NCBI GenBank assembly: GCA_002331485.1
Contig: DCYS01000001.1
Location: 79,602-143,601, forward strand
Length of the DNA stretch: 64,000 nucleotides
Direction: 5' to 3'
Source: Flavobacteriales bacterium UBA2104
GTDB taxonomy: Bacteria > Bacteroidota > Bacteroidia > Flavobacteriales_D > Crocinitomicaceae
Positions 25,765-35,618 of the stretch are shown here, in pieces. Both the position numbers and the translations under genes were made by a program. Under the pieces are notes generated by a model, which saw only the letters and a program-made list of their open reading frames with translations, was not told the DNA's origin and did no database searches. Numbering within the stretch: the stretch's first letter is position 1; each line of letters begins with the position of its first letter.

Positions 25765-28700
25765 TTAAAAATCAAGTTTTACACCTAAACGTATAGTTCT
25801 TGGTTGACTTACATTGAATGGATTTGCCATAAACATGCTGTACAAATCACGGTAAGACTGCTCATCCAACTGGTTCTGGATAGTAGTCTGCCATTGAGCA
25901 GCAGCTAAGAATCCGTCGTCATCTGGAATACCAGTTGCTCTATAAACGTTAATTACGTTCAATTGGTTGAAGATGTTAGTAACACGAACGTATACATTCA
26001 AGAATGCACGCTTTTTCTTCTCATCTTCTTTTCCAAACTCAAGGTTAAACGTTCTGTCGATCTGAAGATCTGTTCTGTACGTCCATGGTTTTCTTGAACC
26101 ATTAAGTCCACCAATAAGCTGAGGAGTACCTGATCCAACTGCAGCAGCAGTAATATTCTTTTGTCTTGAATAAGGAGTACCTGAATTTACAAGAGTGATC
26201 AAGTTAAGACCTGTATTCTCAAGAATGTTAATGTCTTTTATAACTGGACCATTGTAATCTTTACCAGAACCGTAACGGTAATCAAAAGTTACGGAGAACG
26301 CGTGACGCTGGTCGTAAGAGAAAGGATAAATCGTTCTTAAATCAGGCTGATTTGAGTTCACGAAACTAAGTGCTGAATTCGCATTAGAACCAGTACCGTT
26401 AGCAAACTGCAATGTATAGTTAGCCGTCATTCTGATATTTCCAGTTCTACGAAGATCGTATTCTACTGTCAAACCTTTTACTGTACCGAAGTCACGGTTA
26501 CCATAAGTTCTGTATGTTGATGGGTAAGCTTCGAAAATATTACGAACCTGAACCATATCTCTTAACTCACGGTAGAATGCGTTGAACTTAATAGAAGATG
26601 TTCTAGTAAGTACTTGCTGGAATCCGAAAGAGTAATCGATCGTTTTCTCCGGACGCAAATTCGCATTGTTAATGATATTACTTCTGTTTTGAACGAATTG
26701 GTAATCCAAAGGATCAAAACGAAGACCTGTAGTTGGTCGTTTTGTAAGGATATCGTAGTTAGCAAAGAAACTTGCCTCATCAGATATTGGGAATGAGAAT
26801 GCGATACGTGGCATTACGTTGATCGCTACATCATAATCCTTGAATGCATCTGCAGATGGAGTTTCCTGACCTGGGTTCAATAACCAAGGTGCGATACCAG
26901 CACTACCAGTTAATGTTGAAGGGTCTTGTGTTTCGATACCCTGAGCATCGTACCATGTCTCGCCATTACGGAAACCGTTAATTTGAGTTGGATTATTTAC
27001 ATCATTTACATATACGATGTAGTCATCTCCGATATTTTCTGGAATATCAACCCAGTCAATATTTGGATCTCCTGCTGCAACGGCTCTAGCCTCTGCTGCT
27101 GTTCTAGCATTAAAGAACAAGTGAGGATCTTTCAATACTGGCTGGTTCGCATCGAATACATCAACACGTAAACCAACATTAAAGATGATATCATCGAATG
27201 AGAATTTATCCATAATGTAACCTGCTACATATGTTGGCTGGAATGCACCAATAAATCTTTGGTAATTCCCATTCTCATCAAAATCATTAAAATAGCTATT
27301 AATATCAGTATTTCCAGATACCCTCTTACCCGTGTAATCGTATCCGTAATAACTAATAAAGTTCTGACCCTGGTTAAATAATTCATCTGGAGAGAACATA
27401 TCTAACGTGAAGATATTAGGATCATAAGCATCAATATCAACGAAATCATTTCCAGCTGGATCTAATCCAATCGCTTGTCTGAAGTTATAGTCAAAGAACA
27501 ATTGCTCATCACCTTCAGCAGCACCACCATAAGAACCATTACCTGCATTAGCTGCGTAACCTGTGTTCAAACGATCGTAAGTAACTCTTGGGAATGTTCC
27601 GTAGTAATCAAACTCAACATCATTTACATCAAGCTCTGTAATGTGAGCATTCATGTACTGACGTGCAATTTCCCAAATACCGATCGGTCCGAGGTTTCCT
27701 GAACCCCATCCTCTATCCCAACGTTGCTCATATTCAACACCTAAAGAGATGTTATGACCACCAATCACGATAGAAGCAGAACCAGTAATACGTAACTGCT
27801 CAGCTTCAGATTTAAAGAACTGATTAAACGGTGTACCTAAGTTACCCCAAATACTATATACACTACTTGGAGCATCACCATTTCTCAATGCATTACCTTG
27901 TAGAATTTGAGTAAGGTTTTCATATCTCCCATCAGGATTACCTTCATTTAATCTATAATACTGACTCGTTATAGCTGCAAGAGATGGGTTCAAGTTTGAA
28001 GGAGTATAATCCACAACAACATCCTGGAAACCATCATGAATCAAACTATCCCCGCCTGAGCTAAAGCTGTACGTTGGACGACGAGTTGTTTCAAAATACC
28101 CTACGTGACCGTAGTTAAAGATGTTGAATCCATGATTCTCGTCGAATACTTCTCTAGTAGATTTAGAGTAATCAACCATTAAGTTATAATAGAAACTCTT
28201 TACTTTAGAACTACTATTCTCATCATTGTTTCTGAATCGTTGTGTCAAACGACCATACACACGCCAGTCTAGTGCGTTATTATTACCAAAGTTTTCGAAG
28301 TTATATAGTGAGTTACCATAACTATATGCTTTACCAGCATTATAGTTCATCGAACCACCGAAAGTCAAGTTAACTGTTGGCCCTGTATTAACATCAAGTT
28401 TACCAGCAGCCGTAATATTTGTTCTTCTAGCATTCATTCTCCATGGAGTCTTCTCAAAGTCCTCCATTCTCAAGAAGTCTGAGTTATTGAAGTTACCTTC
28501 CCCTCCAGCAGAAGGACGAAGTGGATTCTCAAGTAGCTCAGCACGAGCTTCTTTCTTAATTCTCCATGCACCACCAGCAAAAGGACGAGGATCAAGTTGA
28601 TCATTTATCGTACCTGAAATAAGGAAACCTAAAATTGGCTCCGTTTTATTTCCAGCAGAATCCTTTCTCATCAATAACGGACCTGATAACATTCCTTCAA

Positions 28701-29514
28701 ATAGATTGTATCCGTAATTGTCCAATCCATAAACTTGTCCATCATAACCTAATGAATCTTGTCCCTTAATATAGAATCCTGAAGTTACAACCTCAGCACT
28801 ACCAAAGTATTTTGAAGAAGGACCTCTAGTTGTTACAGATATAATACCTCCAGTTGCATCACCGTAGTTAGCAGGGACACCACCTGTAATAACTTGAACC
28901 TCTTCAAGTGCTGACTTCGGTAAGTTTGACGAACCTCTCACCTTGATACCATCAATGAAATAATAAGACGCTCCTTCACGAGAACCTCTTACACTAATTC
29001 CACCAGAACCCTCAGACTCATTTACACCACCAACAGTGGCTGCAACACCTGAAGCACTACGAACAGGAAGTTTTGAGATATCTTCACGTGTGATCGTTTG
29101 TCCCTGAGCACCACCATCTTTATTGATCAATGGAACTTTATAAGCAACGATCTGTACCTCTTCCATTTCTTGAACATCCTCTGGTTTTGTCAACCCTACT
29201 TTATCGAGGAATGTAATTTTCTCTGCAGAAACCGCAACCTTTTCCATTCTTTTAGGTTGATACTCCTGAGATCTAAATTCAACATCATACTGTCCAGAAG
29301 TTACAGATGGGAATTGAAACTTACCATCAAAGTCTGTTTCCGTACCACCTTTAATAATACCCCCTTGGTAAAGTACAACTTTAACGAATGGTATTGGCTC
29401 TTCCGAGTCACCGTCAATAACCGATCCTTTAATCGATCCGTTACCCGCCTGACCAAACGTATAACCCACTGATAGCAGTAGGCTAAATAAAACAAAGTAG
29501 AGTTTTCGTAACAT
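25765..29514 (-). CDS. TonB-dependent receptor with carboxypeptidase-like N-terminal domain
   Basis: Outer-membrane transporter or assembly protein of 1249 residues. Signal peptide to about residue 21 (YTFGQ), then a carboxypeptidase regulatory-like domain (about 26-110: GSIKGSVIDGDSEEPIPFVKV), a plug domain (about 120-235: GVNESEGSGGISVRGSREGA, GGVPANYGDATGGII), and a large barrel with an aromatic terminus (RTIRLGVKLDF). No SusD partner is adjacent, so it is not a classical SusCD glycan system. First gene of the operon with the 1400-residue protein and the PorV-like barrel. The cargo is unknown. Confidence 0.9.
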   Translation of the reverse strand: MLRKLYFVLFSLLLSVGYTFGQAGNGSIKGSVIDGDSEEPIPFVKVVLYQGGIIKGGTETDFDGKFQFPSVTSGQYDVEFRSQEYQPKRMEKVAVSAEKITFLDKVGLTKPEDVQEMEEVQIVAYKVPLINKDGGAQGQTITREDISKLPVRSASGVAATVGGVNESEGSGGISVRGSREGASYYFIDGIKVRGSSNLPKSALEEVQVITGGVPANYGDATGGIISVTTRGPSSKYFGSAEVVTSGFYIKGQDSLGYDGQVYGLDNYGYNLFEGMLSGPLLMRKDSAGNKTEPILGFLISGTINDQLDPRPFAGGAWRIKKEARAELLENPLRPSAGGEGNFNNSDFLRMEDFEKTPWRMNARRTNITAAGKLDVNTGPTVNLTFGGSMNYNAGKAYSYGNSLYNFENFGNNNALDWRVYGRLTQRFRNNDENSSSKVKSFYYNLMVDYSKSTREVFDENHGFNIFNYGHVGYFETTRRPTYSFSSGGDSLIHDGFQDVVVDYTPSNLNPSLAAITSQYYRLNEGNPDGRYENLTQILQGNALRNGDAPSSVYSIWGNLGTPFNQFFKSEAEQLRITGSASIVIGGHNISLGVEYEQRWDRGWGSGNLGPIGIWEIARQYMNAHITELDVNDVEFDYYGTFPRVTYDRLNTGYAANAGNGSYGGAAEGDEQLFFDYNFRQAIGLDPAGNDFVDIDAYDPNIFTLDMFSPDELFNQGQNFISYYGYDYTGKRVSGNTDINSYFNDFDENGNYQRFIGAFQPTYVAGYIMDKFSFDDIIFNVGLRVDVFDANQPVLKDPHLFFNARTAAEARAVAAGDPNIDWVDIPENIGDDYIVYVNDVNNPTQINGFRNGETWYDAQGIETQDPSTLTGSAGIAPWLLNPGQETPSADAFKDYDVAINVMPRIAFSFPISDEASFFANYDILTKRPTTGLRFDPLDYQFVQNRSNIINNANLRPEKTIDYSFGFQQVLTRTSSIKFNAFYRELRDMVQVRNIFEAYPSTYRTYGNRDFGTVKGLTVEYDLRRTGNIRMTANYTLQFANGTGSNANSALSFVNSNQPDLRTIYPFSYDQRHAFSVTFDYRYGSGKDYNGPVIKDINILENTGLNLITLVNSGTPYSRQKNITAAAVGSGTPQLIGGLNGSRKPWTYRTDLQIDRTFNLEFGKEDEKKKRAFLNVYVRVTNIFNQLNVINVYRATGIPDDDGFLAAAQWQTTIQNQLDEQSYRDLYSMFMANPFNVSQPRTIRLGVKLDF

Positions 29515-29631
29515 AAGATTTTATTAATTAATTCTTACCTAAATTATTCGAAGACCGTAAATATAGAAAAAATCATTTAGAAATTTTAACAACTTTTAAA
29601 ATTGTATTTATATTGACTAAATCCTCTTCAT

Positions 29632-29639
29632 CAAAGATA
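29632..29639 (-). promoter_or_regulatory. Possible -7 element of the TonB receptor operon
   Basis: TATCTTTG on the minus strand in the 189-base gap, 117 bases before the ATG at 29514. It would give a leader of about 110 bases. No good -33 TTG. Nothing else recognised in the gap. Confidence 0.4.
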
Positions 29640-29703
29640 AATCAAAAGTTAACATCTAAATTTTGTTAAATAATTAGATTTCAGAAAAACTTTACAAGTC
29701 TAG

Positions 29704-30219
29704 TTATTTTTGAAACCAGCTCGCGTATTTTTTATATCCTTTAGCGATTCGCTCGACATTGTCCTTAAACGCCTCAGGAGAAAGACTCTTAACTTTCTTC
29801 GCCGGCACTCCTGCATAAATTGAATTCGGTTCTAGCTCAGTATTCTCTAGTACTATTGCACCTGCCGCTATGATGACATTTTCAGGGACAATAGCATTAT
29901 CCATGACAATAGAGCCCATGCCTATTAATACATTATCATGAACTTTGCATCCATGCACAATTGCATTATGACCAATTGAAACATTATTACCGATCATAGT
30001 CTTTGTCTTTTGGTAAGTACAATGAATAACAGCACCGTCCTGAACGTTAACATTCTTACCCATTTCAATGGAGTTAACATCTCCTCGAACTACTGCTGAA
30101 AACCAGACAGAACATCCTTCGCCCATTTTAACATCTCCAACAATTGTAGCATTCTCTGCAAGCCACACACTAGGGTGAAGTTTAGGTGAAACTCCATTAA
30201 CATCTTTTATTAACGCCAT
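29704..30219 (-). CDS. Gamma-class carbonic anhydrase-like hexapeptide protein
   Basis: Left-handed beta-helix trimer protein of 171 residues (PaaY/YrdA/Cam group). The three zinc-ligand histidines of gamma-carbonic anhydrases can be placed at His66, His84 and His89 (IHCTYQ and IGHNAIVHG), with the Arg45/Asp47 pair in VVRGDVN. The hexapeptide pattern (I/V-G-x-x-x-x) repeats from about 25 to 135. Real activity varies in this family, so CO2 hydration is likely but unproven. The ATG follows the murI stop by 1 base. Confidence 0.88.
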   Translation of the reverse strand: MALIKDVNGVSPKLHPSVWLAENATIVGDVKMGEGCSVWFSAVVRGDVNSIEMGKNVNVQDGAVIHCTYQKTKTMIGNNVSIGHNAIVHGCKVHDNVLIGMGSIVMDNAIVPENVIIAAGAIVLENTELEPNSIYAGVPAKKVKSLSPEAFKDNVERIAKGYKKYASWFQK

Positions 30220-30220
30220 T

Positions 30221-31045
30221 TTAATTGATTTTTATCGTTCTAGCTTTCAAGTTAAGGCCAAATATCTCATTTACACTACTCTCAAAAACAGAATGCTCTT
30301 CTGTAGTCAAATAATTCACAGTACTTTTTGTACTCAATCTTTTCACCAACCAAGAGTGACGACTTAAATATTTTTTAAGTGATTCTGCAACAATGGGACC
30401 TTGACTAATTATTAAATCATCCGAACCTGAAAATTCCTTAATAATATTTTGAAGTATGGGGTAATGCGTACAACCTAATAAATACACGTCAGCATTCGGA
30501 AAAGACTTTTTAATATTCTGAATGTCCCTGCGAATGATGGATCTTCCCTCTTCGGTTTTGTATTCACCGCTTTCAACAAGAGGCACCCACATTGGACATG
30601 CATATTGATGAACCTTTAATTCTGGGCTATATTTTTGAAACTCGAGTACGTAAGATTCAGACTGCACCGTACCTTGGGTGGCTAAAACTACGATTTCATT
30701 TGACTTACTAAACATTCCAACGCTCTCAGCGCTTGGTCTTATAACTCCTAGGACTCTCTTCCCTGGATAATCCAACAATTCTTTTTGTTGAATACTTCGT
30801 AATGCTTTTGCAGAAGCGGTATTACAAGCAAGTATCACCAATTCACACCCTTCTTCAAATAGTCGTTTTACACATTGCCATGTATATTCATATACCACGT
30901 CAAAAGATCTGGTACCGTATGGAGCTCTGGCATTATCCCCAAGATATAGGTAGTCGTACTCTGGAAGTAACTCTCTTACCTCAGATAGGACGGTTAGACC
31001 ACCATATCCGGAGTCGAAAAATCCAATAGGTCCCTTTTTTGGCAT
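30221..31045 (-). CDS. murI: Glutamate racemase
   Basis: Cofactor-independent racemase of 274 residues making D-glutamate for peptidoglycan. The two catalytic cysteines appear in LACNTASAKA and LLGCTHYPIL, with the N-terminal GFFDSGYGGLTVL holding the active-site Asp-Ser. It lies downstream of the bamA-ompH genes but is separated from them by a terminator, and an exact -7 promoter box ends five bases before its ATG, so it probably has its own start of transcription. Coupled to the carbonic anhydrase gene downstream. Confidence 0.95.
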   Translation of the reverse strand: MPKKGPIGFFDSGYGGLTVLSEVRELLPEYDYLYLGDNARAPYGTRSFDVVYEYTWQCVKRLFEEGCELVILACNTASAKALRSIQQKELLDYPGKRVLGVIRPSAESVGMFSKSNEIVVLATQGTVQSESYVLEFQKYSPELKVHQYACPMWVPLVESGEYKTEEGRSIIRRDIQNIKKSFPNADVYLLGCTHYPILQNIIKEFSGSDDLIISQGPIVAESLKKYLSRHSWLVKRLSTKSTVNYLTTEEHSVFESSVNEIFGLNLKARTIKIN

Positions 31046-31050
31046 AGAAT

Positions 31051-31058
31051 CAAAAGTA
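31051..31058 (-). promoter_or_regulatory. -7 promoter element abutting the murI start codon
   Basis: TACTTTTG on the minus strand, five bases (ATTCT) before the ATG at 31045. It directly follows the T-tract of the ompH terminator, so any -33 contact falls inside the hairpin. Confidence 0.55.
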
Positions 31059-31093
31059 AAAAAAAAGTCGCTATGCTAAGCATAACGACTTTT
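31058..31093 (-). terminator. Intrinsic terminator after the ompH pair
   Basis: Reading leftward, a 14-bp stem with one mismatch (31093-31080 pairing with 31076-31063) around a 3-base loop, followed by a run of T down to 31058. It sits 7 bases beyond the ompH stop. Confidence 0.85.
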
Positions 31094-31099
31094 AGTCTT

Positions 31100-31675
31100 T
31101 TATCTGCCCAAATCTTCAGCAGGCGGAGGACCTTTCTTGCCGTTGTTTGGCATTACTTGACCCGAATCACTTTTATCTGACTCTTCCATTTTTAGCACCT
31201 CTTTGATCACAAGATCCGTTAGATCTTTTCCTCCACTATACAATAGTGATGACTGATCAATAACGTAATCGATCTTCTGACTTTCACAAACTGATTTTAC
31301 AGCTTTCTGAACTTTCTCCAAAATAGGAGCGTTCAAGTCTTGACTCAAAATTTGAATTTGCTGATCAAGCTCTTGCTGACGCGTTTGAAACTCTTGCGAT
31401 TTTTTCATCAATCTATCTTCCTCAAACTTATATGCCGTTGGACTCATAGAATTTTTCTCTTGCTGCAGTTTTGCATAATCAGCTTGTAGTTTTTGCTGAG
31501 TTTCCTGCAACTCCTTAACTGCACGTTGCTCGAATTTTTGCAACTCCATTTCAGCAGCCTTTCTTGAAGGCATTGTATCTAAAACTTTCTGCGTATTAAC
31601 ATGTGCAACTGTTGATTGACTGTACGACACGAATGTTGCTACAACCATCACTAATAATAAAGCTACTTTTTTCAT
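31100..31675 (-). CDS. OmpH/Skp-family periplasmic chaperone (second copy)
   Basis: 191 residues: signal peptide (MKKVALLLVMVVATFVSYSQ), then a long charged alpha-helical coiled coil rich in Gln, Lys and Glu (about 40-120), flanked by the small beta body (VAHVNTQKVLDTMPS at the start, IDYVIDQSSLLYSGG at the end). Skp trimers hold unfolded outer-membrane proteins for BamA. The tail after residue 165 is a flexible Ser, Lys, Gly and Pro-rich extension. Tandem with a second ompH gene 27 bases upstream and last of the uppS-bamA-ompH-ompH transcript. Confidence 0.9.
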   Translation of the reverse strand: MKKVALLLVMVVATFVSYSQSTVAHVNTQKVLDTMPSRKAAEMELQKFEQRAVKELQETQQKLQADYAKLQQEKNSMSPTAYKFEEDRLMKKSQEFQTRQQELDQQIQILSQDLNAPILEKVQKAVKSVCESQKIDYVIDQSSLLYSGGKDLTDLVIKEVLKMEESDKSDSGQVMPNNGKKGPPPAEDLGR

Positions 31676-31702
31676 ATCTTATTAACTATTTATTCTATTC
31701 AA

Positions 31703-32221
31703 CTATTTAGGTGTTATCCCTAATTCTCTCAACACCATTTTACTAATATCAAACTTTGGATCGGCAAATATAAGATTAGATTGATTCGCTTTATCAAAAA
31801 CGAATGCAAAATTTCTATTACTTGCAACTTTAGACAGTGCTTCAAAGACTTTATCCTGAATAGGTTCAATTAATTCTTTTCTTTTTGCAAATAGATCTCC
31901 ATTTACACCAAATCTTAATTGTTGCATTTCAAGCGCCTCTGATTCCATCTTTTCAATTTCCTCTTTTCTTTTTTCTCTTTCCTCGTCTGGAAGGATCGCT
32001 TCAACACGCATGAACTCTTCTTTTCGCTTTTTGATCTGTTTATATCGCTCTTCGATATCATTTTGCCATCTCTCAGCAAATTTATCTAGCTCTTCTTTCG
32101 CTTCGTTATACTCTGGCATACTTTCCAGAATATAATCTGAATCGATGTAAGCGTATTTCTGACCTAGCGTAGCAAAGGCCGTACCAAAAACTAATATCGC
32201 TACTAAAAATAGTTTGCTCAT
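31703..32221 (-). CDS. OmpH/Skp-family periplasmic chaperone (first copy)
   Basis: 172 residues from the ATG at 32221, chosen because it begins the signal peptide MSKLFLVAILVFGTAFA; an upstream in-frame ATG at 32257 would add 12 residues before it. The mature protein opens with YAYIDSDYILESMPEY, the OmpH first strand, followed by a coiled coil of Lys, Glu and Arg (about 40-110) and a closing beta part (NFAFVFDKANQSNLIF). It lies 65 bases downstream of bamA, as in other Bacteroidota, and is the likely partner of BamA in barrel assembly. Confidence 0.9.
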   Translation of the reverse strand: MSKLFLVAILVFGTAFATLGQKYAYIDSDYILESMPEYNEAKEELDKFAERWQNDIEERYKQIKKRKEEFMRVEAILPDEEREKRKEEIEKMESEALEMQQLRFGVNGDLFAKRKELIEPIQDKVFEALSKVASNRNFAFVFDKANQSNLIFADPKFDISKMVLRELGITPK

Positions 32222-32286
32222 TGTGATGGGTTTTATATTTAACGTATTCAATTTCATGGGGTAATAACTCAAATCACAACTAAATA

Positions 32287-34797
32287 TTATAAGTCACCAA
32301 GATTTGCTCCAATAATGAATTGGAATGCTCCCACAGGTCTACCTCCGATACGTGAGGCATCATTTCCTGAACCAAAACCTTTACTATGCGGATCGAGCGG
32401 ATCGAATCCCCATCCATAATCAAATCCAAGTAAACCGAACATCGGTAGATAAACTCTAATACCTCCACCTAAACTTCGTTTCACATTAAATGGATTAAAT
32501 GTATCAAAACCAGTATATGTATTTCCTGCTTCAGCAAATAATAATGCAAAGAATGTTGCCGAAGGATTTAGAGAAATTGGATAACGTAGTTCAAGAGTGT
32601 ATCTCGTAATTAGAGGATCACCAAGGTTCGAAGAAACTTCCTGTTCTTCATAACCTCTTAACGAAATTAACTCACGACCATCCAATCGAGCAACACCTGT
32701 AAGGGCATTCCCTCCCAAGTAGAATCGCTCGAACGGAGATAGGCCTTTAGCCTTGGAATAATAACCCATGAAACCGAATCCGATCTTAGGCATCAATACT
32801 AACTTCTTATCTGGAGTTAAAGGCAAGTACCATTCTCCCGTAAACTTGATCTTATAGTACTCCGCATACTTGTTCCTTGCTTGTTCATCAAGCACAGAGT
32901 AATCTTCTATGCCATCAAAAAATGAATAAGGCAACGTAGCTTTCGTGGTCAACGATATTTTAGATCCACTCTTTGGATAAATTGGAGCATCTACAGAGTT
33001 TCTAGATAGTACATATTTAAATGCGATATTATTCGAGAAACCATTATCAAAATCAAAAACCGCTCCGTAGTCTACAACATCATAATAGTTATAAGACGCC
33101 TCATAATAGGCACTGAAGAAATCATCCGGAATCTTCTTTCTTCGTTGCAAGCCGACACCTAAACCTGTAATAGAAACTCCTGAATATTCTGGTGAGTTAC
33201 GGTCAAAGTTATTACCGAATTGAGAATGGTTCATCCATACAGAAAAGGCATTCGGTTTCTTACCTCCCAACCACGGTTCTGTAAATGAGAAATTATAAGA
33301 TTGGTAGAATCTACCATTTGTCTGAGCTCTAATAGATAATGTCTGTCCATCACCTGCAGGTAAAGGTTGCCAAGCAGATTTATTAAACATGTTCTGTACA
33401 GAGAAATTGTTAAAAGTCAGTCCAAGTGTCCCAATCAATCTTCCTGCACCATAACCTCCGGATAATTCAATTTGATCCGAGGATTTTTCCTGAACGATGT
33501 ATTCAATATCTACTGTACCATCTGCAGGGTTAGGAATTGGGTTGATTTGGAATGACTGTTCGTCAAAATAACCTAATTGAGCTAATTCTCGCTGTGTTCT
33601 GATAATATCATTACGATTGAAAAGATCTCCTGGTTTTGTTCTGATCTCTCTACGAATAACATGATCGTTTGTTTTATAATTCCCTTTTATGATGATGTCT
33701 TTGACACGCGCTTCTTTTCCTTCAATGATTCGCATCTCATAGTCAATATGATGATCTTCAACATTGACCTCAACTGGAGTAACCTGGAAGAATAGATGAC
33801 CTCTGTCCATATAAAGCGAAGTAATATCTCTACCATCCATGCTCTGGAACAAACGTGTTTCCAATAACGTACGATTGTAAACTTCTCCATATTTGATTCC
33901 AAGCACCGTATCTAAATATCCAGACCGGTATTTCGAATTTCCAACCCACGTTATATTCCCGAAATAGTATGTTTCACCCTCATCGATCTCAATATCGATC
34001 TGCAAGTTCTTTTCATCAACAAGATACACAGAGTCTCTTACGATCTCAGCATCACGAAGACCAATCTTATAGAACTCTTGCATCATTGCATCCTTATCTC
34101 TTTCATAAGCTGTCACAGAGAATTTAGAACGTTTAAAGAATCTCCAAAATGCTTTTTGTTTGGTATCCTTCATTTTTCTTTTGAGCTTATTCTCTTTTAC
34201 AGATTCAACTCCAATAAAATTGATCTCTCCTATCTTAACACGCTCACCTTTATCAATTTGAATTATAAAAATCTCAGAGTTATTCATAAGCGAATCCTGA
34301 ACTCGCTTAATGTTTACGTTCACGCTGTAATAACCTTTCTCACGGTAAAAGCCTTTAACCTTTGAGCGCGTATTAAAGATGAGATTCTCGGTGATATTCT
34401 TTCCTGAAAATAAGTTGATCGATTCCCTGATCTTGTCCGCTTCTTTTTTTGAAGCTCCCTCAAATTTAAATCTAGAAAGCTTGGGGCGTGGACTTAAATT
34501 AATAGAGATATAAGCTATCTCACCAACCACCTTATCTAATTTGATTTGAACATCTGAGAAAAGTCCTTCATCCCATAAATTACGAATTGCTTTTGTGATG
34601 TCTTCACCTGGAATAGTGATCTTGTCACCTTGACGAAAACCAGCAATTAACTTAATTGCCTGATGGTCAAAATTATCAACTCCGTTAACTCGAATGGGTC
34701 CAATTTCATACGTCCGAGGTCTTTCATAGTCAATATCTTGGGCAATAGCCGAAAACATTGAAACGATGAACGATAGTATAATAAGGAGTTGTTTCAT
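32287..34797 (-). CDS. bamA: Outer-membrane protein assembly factor BamA
   Basis: Central subunit of the barrel-assembly machine, 836 residues. Signal peptide (to about residue 19), then about five POTRA domains (roughly 25-440; for example IRVNGVDNFDHQAI, YKTNDHVIRREIRTKPGDLF) and a 16-strand Omp85 barrel. The barrel contains the lid-loop signature VARLDGRELISLRGYE, a variant of the VRGF/Y motif, and ends in the hydrophobic strand FQFIIGANLGDL. The terminal residue is not aromatic, which is unusual for barrels in general. Starts 1 base after the uppS stop. Confidence 0.95.
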   Translation of the reverse strand: MKQLLIILSFIVSMFSAIAQDIDYERPRTYEIGPIRVNGVDNFDHQAIKLIAGFRQGDKITIPGEDITKAIRNLWDEGLFSDVQIKLDKVVGEIAYISINLSPRPKLSRFKFEGASKKEADKIRESINLFSGKNITENLIFNTRSKVKGFYREKGYYSVNVNIKRVQDSLMNNSEIFIIQIDKGERVKIGEINFIGVESVKENKLKRKMKDTKQKAFWRFFKRSKFSVTAYERDKDAMMQEFYKIGLRDAEIVRDSVYLVDEKNLQIDIEIDEGETYYFGNITWVGNSKYRSGYLDTVLGIKYGEVYNRTLLETRLFQSMDGRDITSLYMDRGHLFFQVTPVEVNVEDHHIDYEMRIIEGKEARVKDIIIKGNYKTNDHVIRREIRTKPGDLFNRNDIIRTQRELAQLGYFDEQSFQINPIPNPADGTVDIEYIVQEKSSDQIELSGGYGAGRLIGTLGLTFNNFSVQNMFNKSAWQPLPAGDGQTLSIRAQTNGRFYQSYNFSFTEPWLGGKKPNAFSVWMNHSQFGNNFDRNSPEYSGVSITGLGVGLQRRKKIPDDFFSAYYEASYNYYDVVDYGAVFDFDNGFSNNIAFKYVLSRNSVDAPIYPKSGSKISLTTKATLPYSFFDGIEDYSVLDEQARNKYAEYYKIKFTGEWYLPLTPDKKLVLMPKIGFGFMGYYSKAKGLSPFERFYLGGNALTGVARLDGRELISLRGYEEQEVSSNLGDPLITRYTLELRYPISLNPSATFFALLFAEAGNTYTGFDTFNPFNVKRSLGGGIRVYLPMFGLLGFDYGWGFDPLDPHSKGFGSGNDASRIGGRPVGAFQFIIGANLGDL

Positions 34798-34798
34798 A

Positions 34799-35542
34799 TT
34801 AATTTATCAGTTGTTCAGACACCTTACCAAAACGACGCTCTCTTCCTTGATAGTCAAGAACAGCTTTAAACAGATCCTCTCGACTAAAATCTGGCCATAG
34901 TTTATCGGTAAAGTATAATTCAGCATAAGCAATTTGCCATAGAAGAAAATTACTCAAACGATATTCACCTGATGTTCGAATCAATAGTTCTGGATCAGGC
35001 ACATCATTCATGCAAAGCTCATTTTCAAAAGAAGATTTAGTAATGGCATTTGCTTTGATTTCACCTCTCTCAACTTTTTTCGCAATATTTTGAACAGCAT
35101 TGAGCATCTCCCACCTTGCACTATAATTTAAAGCAAGAATCAGATCTACACCTGAATTAGAATAAGTGGCATTTTTCGCTTTAGCCAATTCATTTCTACA
35201 GGCATCTGGAAGCTTCGACTCATCACCGATACTTCTTAATCTCACATTATTGGAATTCAATTCGTCAACTTCATTAGCGATAGTCTCAACCATTAAATTC
35301 ATCAGTCCATCAACTTCCTCCTTAGGTCTGTTCCAATTTTCTGTTGAGAATGCATAAAGCGTCAGATAACGAACACCCATATCTACACATCCTTTCAATA
35401 CTTCACGTACTGCCTCAACTCCACTCGTATGACCAAACAAACGAACTTCTCCTTGTTTTTTGGCCCAACGCCCATTACCATCCATGATAATAGCAATGTG
35501 TTGCGGTGTCTTTTTCAGATCTATTTTTGAAAGTGTACTCAT
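34799..35542 (-). CDS. uppS: Isoprenyl transferase (undecaprenyl diphosphate synthase)
   Basis: Cis-prenyltransferase of 247 residues that makes the C55 lipid carrier for peptidoglycan and O-antigen. The signature HIAIIMDGNGRWAKKQG carries the catalytic Asp near residue 21. The second family motif LLIRTSGEYRLSNFLLWQ and the C-terminal RERRFGK are intact. First gene of the envelope operon uppS-bamA-ompH-ompH. A near-match -7 box (TAAATTCG, 35564-35557) lies 14 bases upstream of the ATG. Confidence 0.95.
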   Translation of the reverse strand: MSTLSKIDLKKTPQHIAIIMDGNGRWAKKQGEVRLFGHTSGVEAVREVLKGCVDMGVRYLTLYAFSTENWNRPKEEVDGLMNLMVETIANEVDELNSNNVRLRSIGDESKLPDACRNELAKAKNATYSNSGVDLILALNYSARWEMLNAVQNIAKKVERGEIKANAITKSSFENELCMNDVPDPELLIRTSGEYRLSNFLLWQIAYAELYFTDKLWPDFSREDLFKAVLDYQGRERRFGKVSEQLIN

Positions 35543-35618
35543 TATCTACAGAACGACGAATTTACAATATCTAACGCACATAAGGCTAAAAAATTGGGAT
35601 AACCTTAACGTAGTTTAA

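Noticed and set aside
29515..29703. Possible terminator or riboswitch in the gap before the TonB receptor
   Set aside because: The only pairing seen is a 6-bp A/T-only stem; no conserved motif recognised.
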